Part shown: positions 16,552 to 24,506 of the stretch, in pieces
How the letters are laid out: the number at the start of each line of letters is the position of its first letter
Numbering within the stretch: the stretch's first letter is position 1
Source: Gammaproteobacteria bacterium TMED1
Lineage (GTDB): Bacteria; Pseudomonadota; Gammaproteobacteria; Pseudomonadales; Azotimanducaceae
Direction: 5' to 3'
DNA length: 64,000 nt
Assembly (NCBI GenBank): GCA_002167855.2
Contig: NHBG02000020.1
Location: 324,173 to 388,172 of the forward strand
The notes under the pieces: model-generated
What the model saw: only the letters and a program-made list of their open reading frames with translations
What the model was told of the DNA's origin: nothing
The model's database searches: none
Translations under genes and position numbers: made by a program

Positions 16552-17772
16552 CTAAGATGCAAGTGCCTGATCGAAGTCTGCTATCAAATCACCAGCTTCC
16601 TCAATACCAATAGAAAACCGAACCAGTGAATCCTGAATACCCATCTCTAAACGCCTCTTTCGACCCATTTCAGAGTAAATTGTATGCGCAACAGGTATGC
16701 CTAAAGTTCGGGTATCTCCAAGATTGCTGCTGCATATAACAAGTCTTAGTTTATTGAGAAAATCAAAGCAATCTAGATTATTGAGTTCTACACTAAATAT
16801 CGCACCCGGATGCCTAAATAGTGTCTGCGCAAGCTCATTCTCTGGATGATTCTGTAGGCCTGGGTAGTATAAACGCTTAATGCTCCGATGCCCGGATAGG
16901 AAGTCTGTAATTTTTTTTGCATTAGAGCAGGCTCTATCCATTCTTAAAGCTAGAGTGTCTGAACCAACAGAAATATGGTGCGCTGCTTCTGGGCCTAAAG
17001 CGGCTCCAAAATCACGAAGCCCCTTTTTCTTGATCTGGGTAATTGCCCAACTAGAACTATCACCTCCCTTATAGATATCGTATATATTTGAGTAGCTACT
17101 CCAGTCATAATTATTGAGTTCCGTGACAGCACCACCAAGTGCATTAGCGTGGCCACCAATATATTTTGTAAGACTGTTAATTGACAGACTTGCACCTACA
17201 TTTTTTGGCTGGAAGAGATAAGGAGTGGTCATGGTATTGTCAATAAAGTAAACAAGCTGGTGATCTTTACACAAATCGCCAATCCTCTGGAGATCAGATA
17301 TCTGAGTTCTCGGATTGGCTATAGTTTCTACAAATACCATTTTAGTATTTTCCCGAATTTCTGAAGCGACGGCATCGACTGATGTGGCATCCACTAAAGA
17401 TACCTCAATCCCATGAGTAGCAAAAGAGCTGAACAAACTGTTAGTGTTGCCAAACAAATAAGATGACGAAATTAAGTGATCACCCCTCTGCAATAATGAA
17501 AACAGTGTACTACCAATAGCGGCCATCCCCGTTGAAAAAGCAACGGTTGCAGATCCATTTTCCATAACTGAAATCTTGTTCTGTAATGCTGTCACGGTAG
17601 GATTTGTCTGACGGCCATAAGAATAACCAAATTCCCTACCTTGAAATACGGCTGCTAATTCTCTTGCATCCTCATAAGCATAAGTCACGGTAGTGTGAAT
17701 AGGCTTATGTATCGAACCATGTTCTATTTGATCCTGTCGATCTGAATGCACAATTCTTGATGTAAACCCCAT
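16552..17772 (-). CDS. Cys/Met-metabolism PLP enzyme (cystathionine gamma-synthase/sulfhydrylase family)
   Basis: A 406-residue trans-sulfuration enzyme expected to make cystathionine or homocysteine from an activated homoserine. Seen are YSYGRQTNPTVTALQNKI, STGMAAIGSTLFSLL, VETIANPRTQISDL, DNTMTTPYLFQP, and SLTKYIGGHANALGG with the PLP lysine. The start ATG follows an AGGAGGGG site. Expression is predicted to be repressed by SAM through the leader described at 17800-17899, which independently supports a role in methionine synthesis. It resembles proteins named MetB-like or O-acetylhomoserine sulfhydrylase; I cannot separate these. Confidence 0.85.
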   Translation of the reverse strand: MGFTSRIVHSDRQDQIEHGSIHKPIHTTVTYAYEDARELAAVFQGREFGYSYGRQTNPTVTALQNKISVMENGSATVAFSTGMAAIGSTLFSLLQRGDHLISSSYLFGNTNSLFSSFATHGIEVSLVDATSVDAVASEIRENTKMVFVETIANPRTQISDLQRIGDLCKDHQLVYFIDNTMTTPYLFQPKNVGASLSINSLTKYIGGHANALGGAVTELNNYDWSSYSNIYDIYKGGDSSSWAITQIKKKGLRDFGAALGPEAAHHISVGSDTLALRMDRACSNAKKITDFLSGHRSIKRLYYPGLQNHPENELAQTLFRHPGAIFSVELNNLDCFDFLNKLRLVICSSNLGDTRTLGIPVAHTIYSEMGRKRRLEMGIQDSLVRFSIGIEEAGDLIADFDQALAS

Positions 17773-17799
17773 ATCCCCTCCTAGGCGACATTCGAGCCG

Positions 17800-17844
17800 A
17801 AAAAAAAACCTGTCTAGTTATCTATCCACAACTAAAGCAGGTTT
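17800..17844 (-). terminator. Leader terminator of the SAM-II switch
   Basis: On the minus strand AAACCTG and TAGTT pair with AACTA and CAGGTTT, ending in nine T, between the SAM-II aptamer and the AGGAGGGG site of the sulfhydrylase-like gene. An alternative pairing, CAGCTAAAG (17851-17859) with CTTTAGTTG (17829-17837), would destroy this hairpin. This is a classical antiterminator. The aptamer's own GCTAAA bases are needed for that antiterminator, so SAM binding should favour termination. Confidence 0.8.
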
Positions 17845-17848
17845 CTTT

Positions 17849-17899
17849 CCCTTTAGCTGCACTTCTATCGCGCCCGCAAGCAGATTTCAAATCGGCGCA
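17849..17899 (-). ncRNA. SAM-II riboswitch aptamer
   Basis: The minus strand reads TGCGCC, GATTTGA, a loop, GGCGCG, then GATAGAAGTGCAGCTAAAGGG. This lines up with the SAM-II (metA/RF00521) aptamer as I remember it: a P1 stem closed by GCGC pairs, a GAUUU loop, then UGAUAAAUGUAGCUAAAAAGGG. The P1 stem is six pairs counting one wobble. SAM-II elements are known upstream of methionine and trans-sulfuration genes in proteobacteria and marine DNA, which fits the gene downstream. A predicted promoter places the first transcribed base at the foot of P1. Confidence 0.82.
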
Positions 17900-17904
17900 T
17901 GAGT

Positions 17905-17934
17905 ATTTTAAGAAACCCTTTACCAAAATATCAA
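17905..17934 (-). promoter_or_regulatory. Promoter of the SAM-II leader
   Basis: TTGATA (17929-17934) and TAAAAT (17905-17910) on the minus strand are 18 bases apart. Transcription would begin at about 17898, exactly at the first P1 base of the riboswitch, so the aptamer forms the extreme 5' end of the message. Confidence 0.65.
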
Positions 17935-18001
17935 GTAGACTTTAGAAAATATTAAAGCAACAGGACTCTGTTAGAATTGAGCAGCAACTAAAGGAATTTA
18001 T

Positions 18002-19288
18002 ATGCCTTCATTTAATGACGAACTCTTAACATTCTTATCTCAATCACCTACACCATTTCATGCTGTTAAAAATATGAGTACTCAGCTAGAAAAAGAGGGC
18101 TTTAAAAAACTTGATGAAAGTGAGTGCTGGAAAATTACTGAACCTGGTCGCTATTATGCTGTGAGAAACCAGTCTTCTATCATAGCTTTTACTCGAGGTA
18201 ATAACGATGCTCTTAAGGCAGGCATAAGGCTTATCGGTGCCCATACTGACAGTCCATGTCTCCGCGTCAAACCAAATCCAACAATCCACAAAAGTTCATA
18301 TCTGCAAGTTGGAGTAGAAGTTTATGGCGGGGTATTGCTAAACCCCTGGTTTGATCGAGATTTGAGCCTTGCAGGTAGAGTGACATACTCTGCTGGATCG
18401 GCTATATCTAGCAGTCTCATTAATTTTAATGCCCCAATAGGCATAATCCCAAGTCTTGCCATTCACCTTGATCGTAAGGCCAACGAATCACGCAGTATTA
18501 ACCCCCAAAGACATCTTCCACCTGTTCTTATGCAGACGGATGAATATACAACCTTCGATTCCCTCTTGGAAAAAAGGCTCCAAGAAGAACACGATATAGA
18601 AGGGAAAATCCTAGGACATGAGCTCTCTTTTTATGATGTCAACCCAGCCAACCTTATTGGCATGAATAACGAATTCATAGCAAGCGCGCGATTGGATAAC
18701 CTCCTTAGCTGCTTTATTGGATTAAAGTCACTTCTATTAGCTGATGATACCTATACCTGTGTCTTGGTATGCAATGATCATGAAGAAGTTGGGAGCGCCT
18801 CGAATGCAGGCGCCTTTGGACCCTTCCTAAGGAATGTGATCGAAAGATTATTTCCAAATAGAGAAGAGCTACTCCGGATAATGTCAAGATCGGTTCTAAT
18901 TTCAACTGACAACGCACATGGTATTCATCCCAATTATGCAGACAGACATGATACCAATCACGGGCCTTTATTAAATAAAGGACCAGTGATTAAAATAAAT
19001 GCTAATCAGCGCTATGCCACTAATAGTATAACCCAAGCGTATTTCGCTCATTTATGTGATCAGAATGATATTCCATACCAAAAATTCGTTAACCGCTCCG
19101 ATTTATCCTGTGGCAGTACAATTGGACCCATTACATCGACAGAACTAGGTGTAAAAACTATAGATATTGGTTTACCAACATTTGGGATGCATTCAGTTCG
19201 AGAACTGGGCGGTGCGCAGGATCCGGAATATCTGTACCGTGTACTGGTAAACTTTTTAAATATCACAGACCTCCCCAACGCTCTATGA
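18002..19288 (+). CDS. M18 family aminopeptidase (ApeB-like)
   Basis: Dinuclear-zinc aminopeptidase of the M18 family, cytosolic. 428 residues. FLSQSPTPFHAV opens the protein; zinc and catalytic segments are IGAHTDSPCLRVKP (His/Asp), LDNLLSCFIGL, CNDHEEVGSASNAGAFGP (Glu pair), ISTDNAHGIHPNYADRHD, and GIGLPT-like TIDIGLPTFGMHSVRE with the last metal histidine. AAAGGA stands six bases before the ATG. The gene overlaps the polyamine synthase gene by ATGA, a surprising but tight operon partner. Confidence 0.92.
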   Translation: MPSFNDELLTFLSQSPTPFHAVKNMSTQLEKEGFKKLDESECWKITEPGRYYAVRNQSSIIAFTRGNNDALKAGIRLIGAHTDSPCLRVKPNPTIHKSSYLQVGVEVYGGVLLNPWFDRDLSLAGRVTYSAGSAISSSLINFNAPIGIIPSLAIHLDRKANESRSINPQRHLPPVLMQTDEYTTFDSLLEKRLQEEHDIEGKILGHELSFYDVNPANLIGMNNEFIASARLDNLLSCFIGLKSLLLADDTYTCVLVCNDHEEVGSASNAGAFGPFLRNVIERLFPNREELLRIMSRSVLISTDNAHGIHPNYADRHDTNHGPLLNKGPVIKINANQRYATNSITQAYFAHLCDQNDIPYQKFVNRSDLSCGSTIGPITSTELGVKTIDIGLPTFGMHSVRELGGAQDPEYLYRVLVNFLNITDLPNAL

Positions 19289-20397
19289 AACTACTAGAAC
19301 AGATAGCAGTTGCAACAAATTTACGCGAAGGGGCTGAGGGAATAAGAGATATCCTAGCGTCTGTAGCCCAAAATCAAAAACTTTCACTTAAAAATTTAGC
19401 GAATACGGTTTATATGCCGCTACCTGTTGTAGCTGCTGTGCGCCGAGAACTAGAACGTCGTAATATTTTGGTTCGGGATAAGGGGATCTGTCTTACCCAA
19501 GAAGGATTAAAGTTAGTGAGTGATTTGGGTATCCAAAGCAGTTTAGTCTCGGAAGACCATTTGATATCGATATTCAAGGATATCAAATATAAAATGCCTG
19601 AAGTAAACGTTACTCTAGACCAAGCATTCGCAAGCCCTGAAACATCTTTTCGTCGAGTTACATACGCAAATCAATATGATGCGATTTCGGGTCGAAATGT
19701 CATTTTAATCGGAGACGATGACCTTACCTCTATCGCTATTGGACTTAACTCGAAAAAAAAAGGAAAACCCAAACGACTTGTGGTTTTGGATATCGATCCA
19801 AGGGTTATAGATCTTATAACTAGTACCTCAGCAGAATTTAGTCTAGATATAGAGTGTTACTTACATGATCTAAAATGCCCTTTACCTCCTAATCTCAAAT
19901 ATAATTTTTCTACTGTCTTCACAGATCCTCCGTATACACTATCAGGACTTGAATTATTCCTGGCTAGGGCTTCTGAAGCATTAGAAGAGGGATCTGGAAA
20001 GCAAGGCTACCTTTCCTTTGGAAATAAGGACCCAGATACCGATCATGAGGTTTTTAAAATTATTAGCCAATATGGATTTGTGCCAAAAGAAATCATCGAA
20101 AACTTTAATACTTATGACGGAGGCACAATCATTGGTAATATCAGTCGCATGATCCGTATTGTAAGCGGGACACAAAGAGCAATCTTACCATCATACTTTA
20201 ATCGTCCCATCTACACCGGCGATAATAATATCTCACAGAGGTCCTACGTATGCAGTCTATGTGGAGAGAAATATATAGTAGGTAAAAATTGTTCACACAT
20301 CCATATAGAGGCCCTAAAACAAGCGGGCTGCTCGGAATGTGGTAACACCATATTTAATCTAGTAGCTAAAATTCAAGAGGGAAAAAATGACAGATAA
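19285..20397 (+). CDS. Branched-chain polyamine synthase (BpsA) homologue
   Basis: A 370-residue member of the N4-bis(aminopropyl)spermidine synthase family (COG1568/DUF43). In thermophilic archaea and bacteria it adds two aminopropyl groups from decarboxylated SAM to one nitrogen of spermidine. An N-terminal winged-helix-like region (SLKNLANTVYMPLPVVAAVRRELERRN) precedes the Rossmann domain with ILIGDDDLTSIAIGL, VVLDIDPRVIDL and FTDPPYTLSGLELFL. A C-terminal CSLCG...CSECG cysteine set suggests a small zinc ribbon. It overlaps pepM18 by 4 bases and speD by 11, so the three are one operon. Confidence 0.8.
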   Translation: MKLLEQIAVATNLREGAEGIRDILASVAQNQKLSLKNLANTVYMPLPVVAAVRRELERRNILVRDKGICLTQEGLKLVSDLGIQSSLVSEDHLISIFKDIKYKMPEVNVTLDQAFASPETSFRRVTYANQYDAISGRNVILIGDDDLTSIAIGLNSKKKGKPKRLVVLDIDPRVIDLITSTSAEFSLDIECYLHDLKCPLPPNLKYNFSTVFTDPPYTLSGLELFLARASEALEEGSGKQGYLSFGNKDPDTDHEVFKIISQYGFVPKEIIENFNTYDGGTIIGNISRMIRIVSGTQRAILPSYFNRPIYTGDNNISQRSYVCSLCGEKYIVGKNCSHIHIEALKQAGCSECGNTIFNLVAKIQEGKNDR

Positions 20398-20785
20398 TAG
20401 AGCTAAGTTAATGGCCTATACCAGCAGTATGACCGAAGAAGATAGAAAACTGGTCTTGTCCTTAGGTAAACAACTTACTCTTTGGTGCTTCGACTGTAAT
20501 GGGATTCAAATTGACGATGCAGATTTGCTTACTACCCAAATGATAAAATATATAGAACAAACTAACCTATCAGTTCGAGAAAAGTGTGTTTCAAAATATG
20601 AACCTCAAGGTATAACGATTGCTCTAATTTTGGAGGAATCACATCTTATGGTGAATACCTGGCCAGAGCATCGCGTTATGCAAATTGAACTATTTGCGTG
20701 TACCGACATAAATCAAAAAGATCTGGAGGGTATTGCTACCGAAATGTTCGGCGCCGAACGAGTCTATACATATAGATATGAATAA
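20387..20785 (+). CDS. S-adenosylmethionine decarboxylase-like proenzyme (SpeD family)
   Basis: A 132-residue pyruvoyl-enzyme homologue of the Thermotoga/Bacillus short SpeD type. The self-cleavage site is recognisable as EESHLMVNTWPE (cut expected between Glu84 and Ser85) and the catalytic cysteine fits Cys105 in FACTD. The histidine of the usual SHLxIHTWPE, needed for processing in characterised enzymes, is asparagine (Asn90). The usual GVSG-type turn reads GITI, so Ser55 (Thermotoga numbering) is threonine. It starts within bpsA's 3' end. It may supply decarboxylated SAM to BpsA, but SpeD homologues with ornithine or arginine decarboxylase activity are known, so substrate is open. Confidence 0.8.
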   Translation: MTDNRAKLMAYTSSMTEEDRKLVLSLGKQLTLWCFDCNGIQIDDADLLTTQMIKYIEQTNLSVREKCVSKYEPQGITIALILEESHLMVNTWPEHRVMQIELFACTDINQKDLEGIATEMFGAERVYTYRYE

Positions 20786-20804
20786 CGGGAATCAGTGAAT
20801 ATAA

Positions 20805-22289
20805 TTATGCGGGGAGCTCGTTCCTAAGCATGTGTGGTTTGACAAGTAACTTTTCTAACAGCTCAAAAAAAAGCTCAACGAAAATAGCAAGTCCAGCCGC
20901 TGGGATCGCACCCTGTAAAATAAGATCTGTATCATTTAGCGCAAGTCCGGTTACTATAGGCTCCCCTAAACCACCCGCTCCTATGAAGGCAGCAAGTGTT
21001 GCTGTTCCGATACTTATTATCGCCGCCGTCTTCACGCCTGCCAGGATCGTTGGGAGAGCCATAGGCAGAAAAATATAACGAAGCTGCTGCACCGAAGTTA
21101 GTCCAATAGCCTCTGCCACCCGCTTTAGCAGAGGATCGATCGTAACTAATGCGGTGATAGTATTTCTCAAAATTGGTAAAATGGAGTAAAGAAATAGAGC
21201 AACGATAGCCGGGACTTCACCTATACCAAAGAGTGGGATCATCAATGCCAAAAGAGCGATAGATGGTATCGTTTGTAATAGACCAGCACAGTAAACTGTT
21301 ACCCGCGCAAGGATAATAGACTTGAACACGATAAATGCTAAAGGAAGACCAAAAACGCAACCTGAAAGCAGAGCAATAAAAGTTAGCTTTAAATGAATGA
21401 TGGTATTATCAACTACTGACCACAGGACACTATTTTTTTTTGAACTTTGATTAAAGCCCTGCTCTGTCAAAAACGTCCTTGCAACTTCCGAGAATGTTCT
21501 TCCATCAACTACTGTTTGACTATTGAGGTCTCTCATCCTTTCGTCGTCTATTACCCCCTTCAGCTGCGAAAGTACTTTCATTGCGCGATCAGGCAAGTCA
21601 ATACGAACAAATGGCACGGCCAGGTATTGCGGGAAGTATCCGTGATTATCGGATAATACCGTGAGCTGGTATCTTTCGAGATCACCATCTGTTGAATATG
21701 CGTCTGTTACGTCAATCTTATCTTCATGAATTGCTTGGTAAGCAAGCCCGTGCTCAATACCTTTGGGCTTAGCAAACAAGTTATATGTTTTCATGAGTCC
21801 AGGCCAACCATCTTCCCTATTAAGAAACTCAAGACTAAAGGCCATTCGAAGATTTGGTTGCTCAGCAAGCTGTGAAATATTCTGGATATTTAGCCGCCTA
21901 GCGAGCTCTTTTTTGATTGCTATAGCGTAGGTATTATTGAAGCCAAACGAGTCTAAAACTCTTAATTCCTGTTCCGACAGAATTCGATTAAGATTGGAAA
22001 TTCCTAATATAGAATTTTGTTCTTTCAAAATTACTTGGGCTAAGGTCCCGGTATATTCGACATAGATATCTATTTCGCCATTTAGGAGAGCTTCATAACA
22101 AACCAGCGTACCGCCAAGACCGAACTTTCTCTCAACCTCAAAACCCTCAACCTCAAGCAGTTGAGCCATGATTTCACCCAAAAGATAACTCTCGTTAAAA
22201 TTTTTACTACCGACAGTAATCACCGCAGAGGCAGAAGATAGATACAAGCAACAGAAAAAAAAGAAAGCAATATATTTAAACATTAGCAT
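20805..22289 (-). CDS. Osmoprotectant-type ABC transporter binding protein-permease fusion
   Basis: A 494-residue fusion. Residues 1-22 form a signal peptide. About 23-275 are an OpuAC/ProX-like binding domain (ITVGSKNFNESYLLGEIMAQLLE, YVEYTGTL, DVTDAYSTDGDLERYQL). About 295-480 are a BPD-type permease with the EAA-like loop AEAIGLTSVQQLRYIFLPMALPTILAG and several membrane helices. Expected substrates are quaternary ammonium compounds such as glycine betaine or choline, by family. The binding domain precedes the permease, the reverse of the better-known permease-first fusions. Its start overlaps the ATPase gene's end by 14 bases. Confidence 0.85.
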   Translation of the reverse strand: MLMFKYIAFFFFCCLYLSSASAVITVGSKNFNESYLLGEIMAQLLEVEGFEVERKFGLGGTLVCYEALLNGEIDIYVEYTGTLAQVILKEQNSILGISNLNRILSEQELRVLDSFGFNNTYAIAIKKELARRLNIQNISQLAEQPNLRMAFSLEFLNREDGWPGLMKTYNLFAKPKGIEHGLAYQAIHEDKIDVTDAYSTDGDLERYQLTVLSDNHGYFPQYLAVPFVRIDLPDRAMKVLSQLKGVIDDERMRDLNSQTVVDGRTFSEVARTFLTEQGFNQSSKKNSVLWSVVDNTIIHLKLTFIALLSGCVFGLPLAFIVFKSIILARVTVYCAGLLQTIPSIALLALMIPLFGIGEVPAIVALFLYSILPILRNTITALVTIDPLLKRVAEAIGLTSVQQLRYIFLPMALPTILAGVKTAAIISIGTATLAAFIGAGGLGEPIVTGLALNDTDLILQGAIPAAGLAIFVELFFELLEKLLVKPHMLRNELPA

Positions 22290-23001
22290 TCAAAAAAAAG
22301 CGCTTTACGTATTCCTCAGCTGGATGGTTAATAACAGTATGAGGTTTCCCTTCCTGTATTACCTTACCATTCCGAAGAATAACGAGATGACCAGCGAGTT
22401 TTAAAGCCTCATTAATGTCATGGGTCACTAGAATTATAGATTTGTCTTTCCTGATAACCTTCAGGAACTGCTCATAAATCGATCCACGTGTAATAGGATC
22501 AAGTGCTGAGAAAGGCTCATCAAGCAAGAGCAATTTCGGATCGAGCATCAAGGCTCTACATAAACCAACTCTCTGTTGCTGACCACCGGATAAACTATGC
22601 GGATATCTTTCAGCAAGATCTGAGTCAAGTTCAAATTCATCGAGCAGTTCATCACAGCGTTCATCCATCAACCGTGGTTCCCAACCCGATAGTTGAGCAA
22701 GTAGTGTAATATTTCGTCTAATCGTCAGATGGGGAAAGAGCCCCGCTCCCTGGACCGCATATCCCATCTTTTTCCTAACAGAAGATATAGATCGATAATT
22801 AATTTTCTTTCCTTCAATTTTTAGAATTCCGCTATCGGGCTGGATTAGACCGTTCACCAATTGCAGTAGCGTTGACTTACCACTCCCGCTTTCGCCTACA
22901 ATCGCTGTGGTCTGAGCATCAGGAAAACTAAGGGAGACGTCTGTAAGGACTCTGGTTTGGTTGTATGACTTACATATATTTTCAAATTCTACAGCAGACA
23001 T
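22276..23001 (-). CDS. Osmoprotectant-type ABC transporter ATP-binding protein
   Basis: The 241-residue ATPase for the fusion permease downstream. Walker A GESGSGKST (36-44), Q loop AVQGAGLFPHLTI, signature SLSGGQQQRVGLCRAL, Walker B LLLLDEPFSALD and H-loop VTHDINEAL are all intact. It lacks the C-terminal CBS domains of OpuAA/ProV, consistent with its short length. Start 7 bases after the exonuclease I gene's 3' end region, transcribed on the same strand as sbcB. Confidence 0.9.
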   Translation of the reverse strand: MSAVEFENICKSYNQTRVLTDVSLSFPDAQTTAIVGESGSGKSTLLQLVNGLIQPDSGILKIEGKKINYRSISSVRKKMGYAVQGAGLFPHLTIRRNITLLAQLSGWEPRLMDERCDELLDEFELDSDLAERYPHSLSGGQQQRVGLCRALMLDPKLLLLDEPFSALDPITRGSIYEQFLKVIRKDKSIILVTHDINEALKLAGHLVILRNGKVIQEGKPHTVINHPAEEYVKRFFLNANV

Positions 23002-23007
23002 TTACTA

Positions 23008-24420
23008 TCAAAGAACTCCGTCACTTATATCACCGATATAGTTTACAAGATCACCCAAGTATGGCGTTTCTGAATTTTCCTGCATTTTTTTCAATTTTTC
23101 TAAGATGTCTTTTATGGCCCTGCCTCCATTCCAGCGATCCATACGATAACTGTTCCAACGCACTTCCTCTTCCGCCGAAAGGATATTGGGATAGTTTCTC
23201 GCTCGAAAGCGAAACAGCATTTTATTTAGACGCTCATCCTCAAATTGTCCTTCTATATTTTGTAATTGGTCAGGGTGCAGCTTATGTACCTGATCCATTA
23301 AACTCCTATCATGATCACCGAAAAAATCTCCCTGATAAAGCATTTTGTCCGGATCATACTCTACTTGAAATGTTCTCTCTGAAAATACGGTTTTGATTTT
23401 TTCTGACAGCCCATTACTGTTCTGGATTTGTCGCATATGATCAAGGCACTCCGAAAACGAAATACCTAGCCTGATCATATCTTCATTAGTCATCGAAGTC
23501 AGCGGGGCGATGGCTGGACATCGGTTCTTATATAATGTTATCAATGGTTTGTATTTGCTACCCTGTTTCCAATTCTCAAGAGTAGAGAATAGTATTTGAT
23601 CCAATTCCGTTGCCGTTGAATTTATCATTTCTGTAGGATTAAACGACAGGTCATAGCAAATAAACCCGTTAGGATTCCTTGGGTGCTTACACAACGGTAA
23701 TATGATTCCGACACAAGATCGTCGAGCCCCATAAAGGGGAGAGACATGAATAATTGGCTTTTTATCAGCAAAATTGAGGATTTGAGCCACGCGATCCTTT
23801 TTTCGTAAAGCATAAAGAAATTCGAAGAGCCTAGGCTGACACTTTCGTAGTAGCTTAGTCAGGGCGATAGTTGCCAGAACATCTGAAACAGCGTCGTGGG
23901 CATCTCTATGTTCTATACCATTAGCTTTAGTAAGTTCCTCGAGACGAAAGGTTACCAAACCAGCCTCGTCTCTAGGCCATTCGATGCCCCCTGGGCGCAA
24001 TGCATAAGCCATCCGGAACATGTTAATGACATCCCAGCGAGAGTTTCCCCCCCGCCATTCTCGAGCATAAGGGTCGCAAAAATTTCGATAGCACATTTGC
24101 CGAACAAATTCGTCATCAAAGCTAAGACTGTTGTAACCAACAACACAAGTTTCAGGAACGCTGAACGCTGACATAATGCGACGACAAAACTCTACTTCAT
24201 TTGAACCAATAGAACTTAATCGGGACATACTTAAACCCGTAACCAAAATAGCTTCAGGATTGGGTAAAACGTCATTCCCCGGCAAACAGAATATATTCAC
24301 GGACGATTCGATGGGAGTAAGGTCAATATCAGTGCGTACCCCCGCAAACTGCAAGGGCCGATCAATTAGAGGATCTAGACCAGTAGTTTCCAGATCGTAC
24401 CAAAAAAATGTCGGTGCCAT
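23008..24420 (-). CDS. sbcB: Exodeoxyribonuclease I (SbcB)
   Basis: Single-strand-specific 3'-5' DNA exonuclease in recombination and mismatch repair. 470 residues, the normal length. The DEDDh exonuclease domain shows FFWYDLETTGLDPLIDRPLQFAG, GYNSLSFDDEFVRQMCYRNF, and HRDAHDAVSDVLATIAL. An SH3-like domain and a helical ExoI C-terminal domain with FRFRARNYPNILSAEEEVRW follow. It is followed on the same strand by the ABC transporter genes after 6 bases, which is probably a chance arrangement of readthrough. Divergent from the DASS carrier. Confidence 0.93.
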   Translation of the reverse strand: MAPTFFWYDLETTGLDPLIDRPLQFAGVRTDIDLTPIESSVNIFCLPGNDVLPNPEAILVTGLSMSRLSSIGSNEVEFCRRIMSAFSVPETCVVGYNSLSFDDEFVRQMCYRNFCDPYAREWRGGNSRWDVINMFRMAYALRPGGIEWPRDEAGLVTFRLEELTKANGIEHRDAHDAVSDVLATIALTKLLRKCQPRLFEFLYALRKKDRVAQILNFADKKPIIHVSPLYGARRSCVGIILPLCKHPRNPNGFICYDLSFNPTEMINSTATELDQILFSTLENWKQGSKYKPLITLYKNRCPAIAPLTSMTNEDMIRLGISFSECLDHMRQIQNSNGLSEKIKTVFSERTFQVEYDPDKMLYQGDFFGDHDRSLMDQVHKLHPDQLQNIEGQFEDERLNKMLFRFRARNYPNILSAEEEVRWNSYRMDRWNGGRAIKDILEKLKKMQENSETPYLGDLVNYIGDISDGVL

Positions 24421-24506
24421 AAATTAAGTATAGCTACTTTATGATTTTGACACATGACTGTTTTCAAATACGTGCATATAATCAGCATTTTTGAGACTGT
24501 ATTATC

